A stretch of DNA of 64,000 nucleotides from Mucilaginibacter sp. Lineage in GTDB: Bacteria > Bacteroidota > Bacteroidia > Sphingobacteriales > Sphingobacteriaceae. This document shows, piece by piece, positions 26,912 through 35,632 of the stretch. The first letter of the stretch is position 1; the number at the start of each line of letters is the position of its first letter. Under the pieces are notes generated by a model. It ran no database searches and was not told where the DNA came from. It was given only the letters and a program-made list of their open reading frames with translations. Where the stretch lies: positions 372,001 to 436,000 of the forward strand of contig NZ_JANYGQ010000032.1 in assembly GCF_025359345.1 (NCBI RefSeq), written 5' to 3'. The position numbers and the translations under genes were made by a program.

Positions 26912-27742
26912 TTGAAAGTTCTGCACAGCGTACACCCGGACGATTTTAAAAGTTACAACACATCCTTAATAAGGGAACGGTTTTTAATTGACAATACTGT
27001 TCAAAAAGACAAGATCAACTGCGTTTATACGCATTACGACCGGATGATTGTCGGCACAGCGCACCCGGCGAAACAAACGCTGGCTTTAGAGAACTACCCC
27101 AACCTTCGGGCTGATTATTTCCTGGAACGCCGCGAAATGGGAATAATAAATGTTGCGGGGGACGGCGTGGTTACGGCCGACAGCCAAAGCTATGAATTGA
27201 AAAAGTTTGATTGCCTTTACATAGGCAAGGGCATAAAGCAGGTGACTTTTGCCAGTAAAAATAGTGCCGATGCAGCAGTTTTTTACATACTGTCGGCTCC
27301 TGCGCATATGGCGTATCCGACAACCTTTATGGGGATAAATGAGGCTGCAAAAGTTGAAGCCGGTAGTGTGGCAACTGCTAACTTGCGCACTATAAACAAG
27401 TACATTCATACTGAAGGTATTAAAAGCTGTCAGCTGGTAATGGGACTTACCATATTAAAGCCCGGCAGCATTTGGAATACCATGCCCGCCCATACACACG
27501 ACCGCCGGATGGAAGCTTATTTTTATTTCGACTTGCCGGAAGGTCAAAAAATTGTGCATTATATGGGCAAGGGTGATGAATCCCGACATATTATGATGAA
27601 CAACTACGATGCCGTGGTATCGCCGCCCTGGAGCATCCATTCAGGCAGTGGCACCTGCAATTATAACTTTATATGGGGTATGGCAGGCGAGAACTTGGAT
27701 TATACAGATATGGATGCGATTTCGATTGGCGACTTACGTTAG
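26912..27742 (+). CDS. kduI: 5-dehydro-4-deoxy-D-glucuronate isomerase
   Basis: A 276-residue cupin isomerase that converts 5-keto-4-deoxyuronate to 2,5-diketo-3-deoxygluconate in pectin or glycosaminoglycan breakdown. Zinc ligands are visible in PAHTHDRRMEAYFYF (His, His, Glu) and in PPWSIHSGSGT (His). FLERREMGIINVAGDG is also typical. There is no ATG. TTG at 26912 gives LKVLHSVHPDD, which aligns from residue 1 with the E. coli protein; an earlier TTG at 26882 overlaps the likely -7 element. The following SDR gene probably catalyses the next reduction. Confidence 0.9.
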   Translation: MKVLHSVHPDDFKSYNTSLIRERFLIDNTVQKDKINCVYTHYDRMIVGTAHPAKQTLALENYPNLRADYFLERREMGIINVAGDGVVTADSQSYELKKFDCLYIGKGIKQVTFASKNSADAAVFYILSAPAHMAYPTTFMGINEAAKVEAGSVATANLRTINKYIHTEGIKSCQLVMGLTILKPGSIWNTMPAHTHDRRMEAYFYFDLPEGQKIVHYMGKGDESRHIMMNNYDAVVSPPWSIHSGSGTCNYNFIWGMAGENLDYTDMDAISIGDLR

Positions 27743-27827
27743 TGATTGGTTAATTGGAGGTTAGAGATTAGAAAAAAACTAAATTAATATTGAAGTCTTG
27801 AATCCTGGTTCCTGGCTTCCTGATTCT
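27738..27827. repeat. Heptamer arrays between kduI and the SDR gene
   Basis: From the kduI stop codon (TAG within GTTAGTG) the sequence continues with TTAG or TTGG every 7-8 bases to 27772. A second array at 27796-27827 has TCTTGAA, TCCTGGT, TCCTGGC, TTCCTGA units. The first resembles the array at 58754, the second that at 49270. Confidence 0.65.
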
Positions 27828-27833
27828 AAAATT

Positions 27834-28649
27834 ATGTCAGATAAATTTTCATTAAGCGGAAAAGTAATAGTAGTAACCGGTGGCACCGGTATTTTGGGTA
27901 ATGCCTTTGTTAACGGCATTGTTGAAGCCGGCGGCACAGTTGGTATATTAGGTCGCAAAAAAGAGGTTGCCGAAGAGCGGGCAGCCCATATTAATGCAAA
28001 CGGCGGCAAGGCTATTGCTTTAGTAGCCGATGTAATGAAAATTGACGAGTTAATCGTCGCCAAAGATAAAATCCTGGAAGCCTTCGGCCGGATTGACGGC
28101 TTGGTAAATGGCGCGGGTGGCAACATGCCGCAAGGTGTTTTACAACCCGAGGAAGACATTTTTAGCATGAATTTGCAGGGGATGAAAGAAGTGCTGGATC
28201 TAAACCTTTGGGGAACCCTAAACCCAACCCAGGTCTTTGGTGAAGCAATCGCCAAAACAGGCAAGGGAAGCATTGTAAACATATCATCAATGAATTCAAA
28301 AAGGGCAATAACCAAGGTGCTTGGTTACAATATGGGTAAGGCAGCTGTAGATTGCTATAACCAATGGTTTGCTGTTGAGCTGGCTAACCGCTACGGCGAC
28401 GCCATCCGCATGAATGCGCTGGCCCCCGGCTTTTTTCTTACCGAACAAAACCGCAACCTGCTTACTACTCCCGATGGCGGTTATACTGATCGTGGCGGCA
28501 AGGTTATCCGCAATACACCTTTTAAACGGTTTGGTCATCCCGATGAACTGATAGGCGCAATTGTTTGGCTGTTAAGCGATGCATCCGCGTTTGTTACCGG
28601 CTCGATGATTTGCGTGGATGGCGGATTTTCGGCATTCGCGGGGGTGTAA
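27834..28649 (+). CDS. SDR-family oxidoreductase, probably uronate/ketouronate reductase
   Basis: A 271-residue short-chain dehydrogenase. It has TGGTGILGNAF (cofactor glycine motif), NGAGGN, NISSMNS (catalytic Ser) and YNMGKAAVD (YxxxK), with a C-terminal TGSMICVDGGFSAF. The subgroup resembles Bacteroidota D-mannonate/fructuronate oxidoreductases and KduD-like enzymes. Linkage to kduI suggests reduction of a diketo-deoxyhexonate or fructuronate. Start set at the ATG at 27834; an upstream in-frame start would read through the repeat array. Confidence 0.85.
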   Translation: MSDKFSLSGKVIVVTGGTGILGNAFVNGIVEAGGTVGILGRKKEVAEERAAHINANGGKAIALVADVMKIDELIVAKDKILEAFGRIDGLVNGAGGNMPQGVLQPEEDIFSMNLQGMKEVLDLNLWGTLNPTQVFGEAIAKTGKGSIVNISSMNSKRAITKVLGYNMGKAAVDCYNQWFAVELANRYGDAIRMNALAPGFFLTEQNRNLLTTPDGGYTDRGGKVIRNTPFKRFGHPDELIGAIVWLLSDASAFVTGSMICVDGGFSAFAGV

Positions 28650-28687
28650 GTAATTAGTGAATTTTAATTCGTTATCCGGGATTTAAT

Positions 28688-28730
28688 AACTTAATATAAA
28701 TAACTGAACTTCAGTTGTTTATATTAAGTT
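28688..28730. terminator. Long hairpin downstream of the SDR gene
   Basis: AACTTAATATAAA pairs with TTTATATTAAGTT, and AACTGAA pairs with TTCAGTT inside it, giving about 20 pairs around a tiny loop. It lies 39 bases after the stop. The right arm ends in TT only, so termination is probable rather than certain. Confidence 0.5.
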
Positions 28731-29079
28731 TCACCAAGATGTCTTTCTCAAACTTTAATGAAAACGAGTGTAAATCTCTTTTTTTTTGTTAATTGACTGA
28801 TAGTCGACTTTTTAAGTCGGAATATATCAAAATTGTGTAAACCCCTGTACCCCCCTTTTGGTTATTTTAAATATGGGGCCTTATAATTGGTTGTAAAAGC
28901 AACCAATTATAACCTTTACAACCACCACAACTCTTAAAACGTCTCCAACCTAAATTGTAACAAACCTGTTATCAATGTATAAACTTATACCCAATAGTTC
29001 ATACATTAGTTTTATCAATGACAGGTTTTTTCGGGGCCGGTCGGCCTTGAAAAATTATAACCCTGCTAACCAAATCATT
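28731..29079. other. Gene-free stretch with a perfect 13-bp inverted repeat
   Basis: The notable element is TTATAATTGGTTG (28881-28893) facing CAACCAATTATAA (28900-28912) across six bases. It could be a regulator-binding dyad or a hairpin. A frame continuing upstream of the serine-hydrolase ATG (28975-29079) lacks signal-peptide logic and is taken as leader. I see no gene in this stretch. Confidence 0.45.
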
Positions 29080-30363
29080 ATGATAAAAAAACCAATTGCG
29101 CTGGTGTTTGCTATGGTTATTTCGTTCGGCGTTTTTTCTCAGGGGGTTACTTTACAGCCGGGCAACCCGTTGACTGAACATTTTTCTCCGGAGCGGTTAC
29201 AGCGTATCGATAAGGTTATCAAACAATACGTCGACTCCGGCTGGGTGGTTGGCGCGGATGCTTTTATAGCTCGAAACGGCAAAATTGTTTATAATAAGGC
29301 GTTCGGCCTGGCCGATATAGATAAAAAAATACCTATGCGCACCGATGAGATTTTTCGCATCGCATCGCAAACCAAGGCCATTACCAGTGTCGCCGTTATG
29401 ATGCTTTTTGAAGAGGGCAAATTCCTGTTAGACGACCCTATCTCGAGATATATCCCTTCGTTTGCCCACCCTAAAGTATTGGCGGAGTTTAACCCTAAAG
29501 ATTCCACTTATACCACTGTTGCTGCCAGGCGTGAAGTAACGATACGTGATTTACTAACCCATACGTCGGGAGTGGATTATGCCCAAATTGGTTCAAACAG
29601 TATGAAGGCCATCTATGCAAAAAATGGTATTTATGCAGGTTTTTTAAGCGAGAAGCTATTGCTCGGCGATGCCATCAACAAACTTGGTGCACTGCCGCTG
29701 GTGCATCAACCCGGCGAAAAATTTACCTATGGTTTAAGCATCGATGTGCTGGGTTACCTTGTTGAGAAGGTATCAGGCAAATCCCTCGACCAATTTTTTA
29801 AAGAACGAATATTTACCCCGCTGGGGATGAATGATACCTATTTTTATCTGCCCCAATCGAAGTACCCGAGATTGGCGGAGGTTTACACACCCGATAAGCA
29901 GTATAAACACCTGGTTAAGTGGGACAAAACTACATTCCCGGGCGTCGACTTCAATTACCCGCTATCAAACGGCACTTATTACGCCGGTGGGGCCGGGCTG
30001 AACTCAACTGTACAGGATTATGCCACTTTTTTACAGATGATGCTCAACGGTGGTATTTACAACGGCCACAGGTTACTATCACGGCATACTGTTGAGATGA
30101 TGACAATGAACCAGATAGGAAACTTGAATTTGAACGCAGAGGGCAACAAGTTTGGTTTAGGGTTTGAGGTTTTCACCAAAAGCGGACAGGCAAAGCTTGG
30201 AGAGACAGAGGGTTCGTTTAGCTGGGGTGGTTTTTACGGCACTATTTACTGGGCCGACCCCAAAGAGCACATGGTATGCCTGCTTTTTGTACAGGAATGG
30301 CCCTATCCTCACGGCGAATTGTCTGACAAATTTAAAGTGCTGGTATATTCGGCGCTTGAGTAA
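29080..30363 (+). CDS. Exported serine hydrolase (class C beta-lactamase/DD-peptidase fold)
   Basis: A 427-residue protein: signal peptide ending SFGVFSQG, then a beta-lactamase/transpeptidase-like domain. The catalytic SxxK is S96-Q-T-K99. The second motif Tyr is probably in FTYGLSIDVLGYL, and SWGGFYGTIYW supplies the third (HxG-like) position. Family members include esterases, D-aminopeptidases and transpeptidases; most are not true antibiotic lactamases. ATG at 29080 begins the signal peptide and is preferred to the in-frame ATG at 28975. The stop codon opens a short-period array. Confidence 0.85.
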   Translation: MIKKPIALVFAMVISFGVFSQGVTLQPGNPLTEHFSPERLQRIDKVIKQYVDSGWVVGADAFIARNGKIVYNKAFGLADIDKKIPMRTDEIFRIASQTKAITSVAVMMLFEEGKFLLDDPISRYIPSFAHPKVLAEFNPKDSTYTTVAARREVTIRDLLTHTSGVDYAQIGSNSMKAIYAKNGIYAGFLSEKLLLGDAINKLGALPLVHQPGEKFTYGLSIDVLGYLVEKVSGKSLDQFFKERIFTPLGMNDTYFYLPQSKYPRLAEVYTPDKQYKHLVKWDKTTFPGVDFNYPLSNGTYYAGGAGLNSTVQDYATFLQMMLNGGIYNGHRLLSRHTVEMMTMNQIGNLNLNAEGNKFGLGFEVFTKSGQAKLGETEGSFSWGGFYGTIYWADPKEHMVCLLFVQEWPYPHGELSDKFKVLVYSALE

Positions 30364-30450
30364 GTCCGAAAGTCCGAAAAGTCAGTAAAGTCCGAAAGAC
30401 GAAAACCAGCGTAATCGGTATAATCCAAAAATAATAATCGGTGAAATCAC
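30361..30450. repeat. 8-9-mer arrays between serine hydrolase and Gfo/Idh/MocA genes
   Basis: Starting with the stop codon (TAAGTCCGA), GTC occurs at 30364, 30372, 30381 and 30390, and GAC at 30398. A second section has AATC at 30413, 30422, 30436 and 30445 (GTAATCGGT-type units). It ends 8 bases before the next start codon. Confidence 0.7.
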
Positions 30451-30457
30451 ATAAACC

Positions 30458-31789
30458 ATGATAAACAGGAGAAAATTCATTAAAACCACCTCGGTAGCAG
30501 GCACCAGCTTTTTGCTGGCGCCGCAATTGGGTAAAGCCGCCGGATTTTTCAAAGGCTCGCCAAATGATAAAGTGGTGGTAGGCATGATGGGCACCCACAG
30601 CCGAGGCCTCTACCTGGCCCAAAACTTTGCCAAAATACCCAATACCGAAATTGGTTTTGTGTGCGATGTCGACTCGAAAGTAGTAGAGAACACCATTGCC
30701 GATATTTATAAACGAACAGGCAAAAAGCCTGAAGGCTATACCGACATCAGGAAATTACTGGAGCGCAAAGACGTTGACGCAATAGTTATCGCCGCACCCG
30801 ATCATTGGCATGCCCCCGGCGCAATTATGGCTTGCCAGGCCGGTAAACATGTTTATGTTGAAAAACCCTGCAGCCATAACCCGCACGAAGGAGAAATGCT
30901 GGTAGCAGCATCAAAAAAATATAACCGGTTGGTACAAATGGGTAGCCAAAGGCGGTCATTTAATAACGTGCAGCAAATGGTGAAGGAACTGCACGATGGA
31001 GTTATCGGTCGCACTTATTATGCAAAAGGCTGGTACACCAATCACCGGGATACTATTGGTATTGGTAAACCGGCTGCGGTACCTGCAAACCTTAACTACG
31101 AGATGTGGCAGGGGCCGGCGCCACGCAGGCCATACCAGGACAACCTGATACATTATAACTGGCACTGGTTTTGGAACTGGGGTACCGGCGAAGCATTAAA
31201 CAACGGCACACACGAGCTGGACGTAATCCGCTGGGGTTTGGGTGTCGATTTTCCAACTAAAGTTGTTTCCACTGGTGGCCGATTTCATTTTAAAGATGAC
31301 TGGCAAACACCGGATACCCAAAATATCCTTTACAACTTCCCCAATAACACCGTAGCTGAATGGGAGGGAAGGAGCTGCAATGGCTATAATATTGAGGGTC
31401 TTGGCCGGGGCGTAATATTTTATGGCGATAAAGGCACGTTGTTTTACACTGGCGGTAATGGGTATAAAATTTACGATGGTGAAAACAAACTGGTGCGCGA
31501 GGTAAAAGACGAAGCGCCGGTAGATGCCACCAACAAAGTAAGCCCAACCGAAGCGCTGGACGGCGCGCACATGGCAAATTTTATCCAAAGCATACAAGGC
31601 ACTGCCAAATTGAATTGCCCCATTGAAACCGGGTTTAAATCGACCCTGTTACCCCAATTGGGCAATATTTCATACCGGGTTGACCGGGTGCTACACATTG
31701 ACCCAACCAATGGTCATATTTTACACGACCCTGAAGCGCAGAAACTTTGGAGCAGGGAATATGAAAAAGGATGGGAGCCAAAAGTGTGA
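30458..31789 (+). CDS. Tat-exported Gfo/Idh/MocA-family oxidoreductase
   Basis: A 443-residue NAD(P)-dependent oxidoreductase. The N-terminus has a twin-arginine signal (NRRKFIKTTS, then a hydrophobic stretch), so it is folded in the cytoplasm and exported. The Rossmann domain has VVVGMMGTHSRG and later VIAAPDHWHA and VYVEKPCSHN (the family EKP motif). The substrate is probably a sugar or glycoside; it is close to DUF1080 at 32555, a pairing linked to 3-keto-glycoside chemistry. A tetratricopeptide-like gene separates the two. Confidence 0.88.
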   Translation: MINRRKFIKTTSVAGTSFLLAPQLGKAAGFFKGSPNDKVVVGMMGTHSRGLYLAQNFAKIPNTEIGFVCDVDSKVVENTIADIYKRTGKKPEGYTDIRKLLERKDVDAIVIAAPDHWHAPGAIMACQAGKHVYVEKPCSHNPHEGEMLVAASKKYNRLVQMGSQRRSFNNVQQMVKELHDGVIGRTYYAKGWYTNHRDTIGIGKPAAVPANLNYEMWQGPAPRRPYQDNLIHYNWHWFWNWGTGEALNNGTHELDVIRWGLGVDFPTKVVSTGGRFHFKDDWQTPDTQNILYNFPNNTVAEWEGRSCNGYNIEGLGRGVIFYGDKGTLFYTGGNGYKIYDGENKLVREVKDEAPVDATNKVSPTEALDGAHMANFIQSIQGTAKLNCPIETGFKSTLLPQLGNISYRVDRVLHIDPTNGHILHDPEAQKLWSREYEKGWEPKV

Positions 31790-31791
31790 TC

Positions 31792-32505
31792 ATGGACTAC
31801 AAAGAAATAAGCGTATGGTCACTCATTACAAATAACGAGTTCGAAAAGGCGTGTGAAAAAGCAGACGAGGAATACCGAGATTCGGGTAATATTTTTCCCC
31901 TAAGAAATAAGGTTTATGCATTATTTCATTTAAAAAAGTATGATGAAATCATCTCGATATCTAGAAAATGTATTGAGGCTAGAAATGGTGAATCGAGTGG
32001 CGATTTTATAAGTTTAGGTATTGCAAATTGGATTCTCGGTAATGTACCTAACGCAATCGGGATATGGAAGCAAGCACAAAATTGCCCTTATAAGGACGCT
32101 GCGGGAGGTATTGATACCCAGGTATTCTTATATTTTGCGGCAGTTAAAACCCACGACGATAAACTCAAATTAAACACCAAAAGAACAATAAAAAAGCTAC
32201 TAAAAACAAAACGTGCTATTAATTATCCTGGACCGCTCGGGCATTATCTGTTAGATGATATTGATGAGCGACAATTAGTCAGTTACGTAGCGAATGTTCC
32301 GATACTTCGGGAAAGGCAGTTATGCCAGGCTCATTTTGTTTCCGCCATCAAATCATTGGAAGGCGGCAGTATTGAAAGATATTATAGAATGTTAAAAGCG
32401 TGTATAAATCACGGGTCGTCCTCTTATCTTGAACAAATGTATTACCTGGCAAAAATAGAATTGGAAAACAAGCCGCAAATAACAAATTCTGGTTTACTTT
32501 CTTAA
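31792..32505 (+). CDS. Helical-repeat (TPR-like) protein, unknown
   Basis: A 237-residue soluble all-alpha protein with TPR/Sel1-like helix pairs: SLITNNEFEKACEKADEEY, then PLRNKVYALFHLKKYDEII, then SLGIANWILGNVPNAIGIWK. It has no signal peptide, although both neighbours are exported. ATG at 31792 lies two bases past the previous stop; an earlier in-frame start overlaps that gene. The codon usage is more AT-rich than its neighbours, and it splits a likely Gfo/DUF1080 functional pair, suggesting insertion. Confidence 0.6.
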   Translation: MDYKEISVWSLITNNEFEKACEKADEEYRDSGNIFPLRNKVYALFHLKKYDEIISISRKCIEARNGESSGDFISLGIANWILGNVPNAIGIWKQAQNCPYKDAAGGIDTQVFLYFAAVKTHDDKLKLNTKRTIKKLLKTKRAINYPGPLGHYLLDDIDERQLVSYVANVPILRERQLCQAHFVSAIKSLEGGSIERYYRMLKACINHGSSSYLEQMYYLAKIELENKPQITNSGLLS

Positions 32506-32554
32506 CATAACGATATCAAGCAATAAAATCTAACTAATAATAACTACAATCGAT

Positions 32555-33931
32555 ATGAAAAAACAAACACTGAGTACGGTAATATTGTTGACTACGGTTT
32601 TTATCATGCCGTTGATGTCCCAGGCCCAAAACACCCCCGGCCTGTTTGATGGTAAAACCCTTAAAGGCTGGCATAAGTTGGCCGGCACTGCCGATTACAA
32701 AGTAGAAAATGGCGCTATTGTTGGTACCACCGTATTAAACTCTGGTAATACTTTTTTAGTGACAGATAAAGAATATGGTGACTTTATCCTGGAACTGGAT
32801 ACTAAAATTGAGAGCAAGCTTAGTAATTCGGGTGTGCAAACCCGCAGCCACTTTGACCCGGCCGGGCATGACGGCAAAGGGCTGGTTTATGGCCGCCAGT
32901 TTGAAATTGACCCATCGGACAGGAAATGGTCTGGTGGAATTTATGATGAGGGCCGGAGAGACTGGCTGTACCCGCTTGATTTACACGAAAAAGCAAAGGA
33001 TGTTTTTAAGGTTGGTGAGTATAACCACGTTCGCATAGAATGCATCGGCAACGAAATGCGCACCTGGATAAATGGCGTTGCAATAGCTGATGTGGTGGAT
33101 ACCGTAGATAGCAAAGGCTTCATCGGGTTGCAGGTTCATGCAGTTACCAAAGAGGAGCAGGCCGGAAAAAAGGTGTATTTTAAAAACCTGCGTATTCAAA
33201 CTACAAACTTAAAGCGACTGCCTTTCCCTAAAGATATCTACACAGTAAACCTGGAACCCAATTCACTGTCAGCAAGTGAAAAAGCCGCAGGTTGGAAATT
33301 GCTCTATGACGGGCATACAAACAAGGGCTGGCATGGCGCAACTCTTACAACTTTCCCGGCAAAAGGCTGGGAGTATGCAAACGGAATAATGCACGATTTA
33401 CCCTCTGAAGGAAAGGAAGAATCGGGTGGTGGCGATATTGTAACCGATGATTTGTACAGTGCGTTCGACCTTTCTTTTGAATTTAAGCTAACACCAGGTG
33501 CAAACAGCGGGGTGAAATATTTCGTAACCCTTAGCGAGCAAACCAAAGGTTCGGCAATAGGGTTGGAGTACCAGGTACTGGATGATAAACTGCACCCTGA
33601 TGCTAAGCTTGGCCGCGACGGAGATCGTACACTGGCATCGTTATACGACCTTATCCCAGCCAAAAAGCAGGACCGTTTTGTACACCCCATAGGCGCATGG
33701 AATATAGGCCGCGTAGTTGTTTACCCCAATAACCATGTGGAGCATTATTTAAACGGAGTTAAAGTATTGGAATACGAACGTGGCTCAAAAGCTTACAAAG
33801 ATTTGGTTGCCATCAGCAAATATGTAATCTGGAAAAACTTCGGCGAGGCAAAGAAAGGTCACATACTGTTACAAGACCATGGTAACGAGGTGTTTTTCAG
33901 GAGTATAAAAATTAAACCGCTAAACCGTTGA
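32555..33931 (+). CDS. Tandem DUF1080 (3-keto-disaccharide hydrolase-like) exported protein
   Basis: A 458-residue exported protein with a signal peptide (cleavage near SQAQN) and two jelly-roll DUF1080 domains: residues about 28-215 (GLFDGKTLKGWHKL, then SNSGVQTRSHF) and about 240-456 (LLYDGHTNKGWHG, then GANSGVKYFV). DUF1080 proteins are associated with cleavage of 3-keto-glycosides, which a Gfo/Idh/MocA dehydrogenase such as the one at 30458 could produce. Two domains in one chain may give two specificities. Its last codons and stop (AACCGTTGA) form the outer arm of a hairpin shared with cydB. Confidence 0.85.
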   Translation: MKKQTLSTVILLTTVFIMPLMSQAQNTPGLFDGKTLKGWHKLAGTADYKVENGAIVGTTVLNSGNTFLVTDKEYGDFILELDTKIESKLSNSGVQTRSHFDPAGHDGKGLVYGRQFEIDPSDRKWSGGIYDEGRRDWLYPLDLHEKAKDVFKVGEYNHVRIECIGNEMRTWINGVAIADVVDTVDSKGFIGLQVHAVTKEEQAGKKVYFKNLRIQTTNLKRLPFPKDIYTVNLEPNSLSASEKAAGWKLLYDGHTNKGWHGATLTTFPAKGWEYANGIMHDLPSEGKEESGGGDIVTDDLYSAFDLSFEFKLTPGANSGVKYFVTLSEQTKGSAIGLEYQVLDDKLHPDAKLGRDGDRTLASLYDLIPAKKQDRFVHPIGAWNIGRVVVYPNNHVEHYLNGVKVLEYERGSKAYKDLVAISKYVIWKNFGEAKKGHILLQDHGNEVFFRSIKIKPLNR

Positions 33932-34015
33932 TTTTTTTGATTACGTTGATTTCGCTGATTTTTGTTAATAAAGCAATCAGCGAAATCAACGTAATCATTC
34001 TTACATCAACGGTTT
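33922..34015. repeat. Nonamer-array hairpin shared by two convergent gene ends
   Basis: Nonamers TTGATTTTT, TTGATTACG, TTGATTTCG, CTGATTTTT start at 33928. Bases 33938-33960 pair perfectly (23 bp) with 33975-33997, and the outer AAACCGTTGAT (33922-33932) pairs with ATCAACGGTTT (34005-34015). Both the DUF1080 stop codon (33929-33931) and the cydB stop codon (34006-34008) lie in the outer arms. It may serve as a bidirectional terminator. Confidence 0.85.
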
Positions 34016-35010
34016 TTTTGAAAGCTATAATACAGGTAAAACAACGATGGCAATATTAACAAACTGCCGATTAATAGGCCTAACCCTAAATCGGTAATGG
34101 TTTTCTCCGGTGCCTGGTAGGCAAAAAGTGACAGGTTTTGTCCTCCTTTTACCATTAGCAAGTAGGGCCAATGCATATAGCCAACTGCCAGCAAGATCAT
34201 CGTTACCTGGAAACCCGCGCCAATACGGATTATTTTGCGCTTGCCTTTATTAATTAATATCCACGAAGCCGCTAATGAAACAGACGCTGCAATTACTGCG
34301 GTTAAGCTAACCGGGTTGCCGAATATCCAACGTGCCAGGTGGATGTTTTCTACTTCGGAGGCCAGGAATACCAAACCGCCAAACACAACAGCGAAAATAT
34401 TCATTATCCTGGCCTTCAGGATAAACCGGCGGACATCATGTTCATTATCTGCCTCGCCGATTAAGTAAATTGCTGCAAGGTATCCGCTCAAAGCTACCGT
34501 AAATAAGCCAACGGCTACGGAGAAGTAGTTTAACCAGCTAAAAATGTAAGCATCTAAAAATGAGGTCGCGTGTAAATCTATCTGTCTTGATACTGCACTG
34601 CCGGCGATAATTCCTAAAAATAAAGGCGTAACAAAGCTTGAGTAAACAAATACCCGGTTGTAGATCTTCTGTGTATGGGCGCCCTTAATAGCATCATAAT
34701 TCCTGAAGGCAAAAGCTGTGCCCCGGGCGGTAATGCCCAGTAACATGATCAGCATAGGTATATGCAGGTAAGTACACATGGTGCTGTAAACAACCGGGAA
34801 GCCTACAAACATAATTACGACAGCGATAATCAGCCACATATGATTGGCCTCCCAAATAGGGCCAATGGCGTGGTAACTGGTCTGGCGCGTATTTTGCTTG
34901 TTTTTTTGCGAGGTAAAAAGCTCGATAATACCTGCTCCAAAATCGGCGCCACCAAGCAGGAAGTATAATACGATGGCTGAAAATAAAAATGCAGTTACTA
35001 CAAATATCAT
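34006..35010 (-). CDS. cydB: Cytochrome bd-type quinol oxidase subunit II
   Basis: A 334-residue polytopic membrane protein (about eight helices) of the CydB family, with LLGGADFGAGIIELF and PIWEANHMWLIIAVVIMF, the most conserved family segments near the N-terminus. With CydA it forms the bd oxidase that reduces oxygen with quinol electrons and tolerates low oxygen, sulfide and cyanide. It is the last gene of a five-gene minus operon. It is separated from cydA by one unknown gene; usually the two are adjacent. Confidence 0.92.
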   Translation of the reverse strand: MIFVVTAFLFSAIVLYFLLGGADFGAGIIELFTSQKNKQNTRQTSYHAIGPIWEANHMWLIIAVVIMFVGFPVVYSTMCTYLHIPMLIMLLGITARGTAFAFRNYDAIKGAHTQKIYNRVFVYSSFVTPLFLGIIAGSAVSRQIDLHATSFLDAYIFSWLNYFSVAVGLFTVALSGYLAAIYLIGEADNEHDVRRFILKARIMNIFAVVFGGLVFLASEVENIHLARWIFGNPVSLTAVIAASVSLAASWILINKGKRKIIRIGAGFQVTMILLAVGYMHWPYLLMVKGGQNLSLFAYQAPEKTITDLGLGLLIGSLLILPSLFYLYYSFQKNR

Positions 35011-35014
35011 AAGC

Positions 35015-35626
35015 TTATTTTAAAGGCGGCAACAGGTGCGCAGTTAAATAATAATTATACATTTCATCGGTTAGCTGAAACCTCTCCTTTATCACCAGCA
35101 AACGGTTAATTTCAAATATTTCGCTTTCATAATCGCGCACGTAATTGTAATCGCAGTATTGAAATCCACCTTCCGCATTATATACAAATTTGCAATAATT
35201 GGGGTCGATGTCGTTGCTATATTCACCTATGTATTTGGTGGTTTGCTCATAAATAGGCTGGCCGGAAACCAAATCGATTGGTTGGGTGCACAGTATAAAA
35301 TCATCTGCATCAGCTAAAAATTTCCATTTTTCGGTAAGGTGATCCTCGGTGTAGCAATTTACGTTGATGATGGTAAAATCGCGGTACTGTTCTCTTGCTC
35401 TTATGTTGAAGGGAACTCCGTGGGGTTGTAATGCGGCAACAGCATCATCGACGGTCTCACCGTTATCTCTGTAATAATGTATCCGCACCAGTTTATCGTT
35501 GTCATACATTTCTTCCCTTTTTACCAAACCACCTGCCTCAACAAATACCTTCGAGTACTCATCCAATAACAAAGCCTGTGCTTCGCTTACTTCTTGTTCC
35601 CGGAAATTTTTATAGATAACTTTCAT
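35015..35626 (-). CDS. Unknown soluble protein between cydA and cydB
   Basis: A 203-residue protein without signal peptide or membrane helices, rich in Tyr and acidic residues. Segments include HYYRDNGETVDDAVAALQPH, YIGEYSNDIDPNYCKFVY and a C-terminal NYYLTAHLLPP. I do not recognise the family. It is separated from cydA by 6 bases and from cydB by 4, so it is translated with them. A role in bd-oxidase assembly, heme insertion or regulation is an inference from position only; it might also be an unrelated passenger. Confidence 0.65.
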   Translation of the reverse strand: MKVIYKNFREQEVSEAQALLLDEYSKVFVEAGGLVKREEMYDNDKLVRIHYYRDNGETVDDAVAALQPHGVPFNIRAREQYRDFTIINVNCYTEDHLTEKWKFLADADDFILCTQPIDLVSGQPIYEQTTKYIGEYSNDIDPNYCKFVYNAEGGFQYCDYNYVRDYESEIFEINRLLVIKERFQLTDEMYNYYLTAHLLPPLK

Positions 35627-35632
35627 CTAGTT

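Noticed and set aside
29080..30363. Antibiotic-resistance beta-lactamase
   Set aside because: Only the generic class C-like serine hydrolase motifs are visible; most such Bacteroidota proteins are not lactamases.
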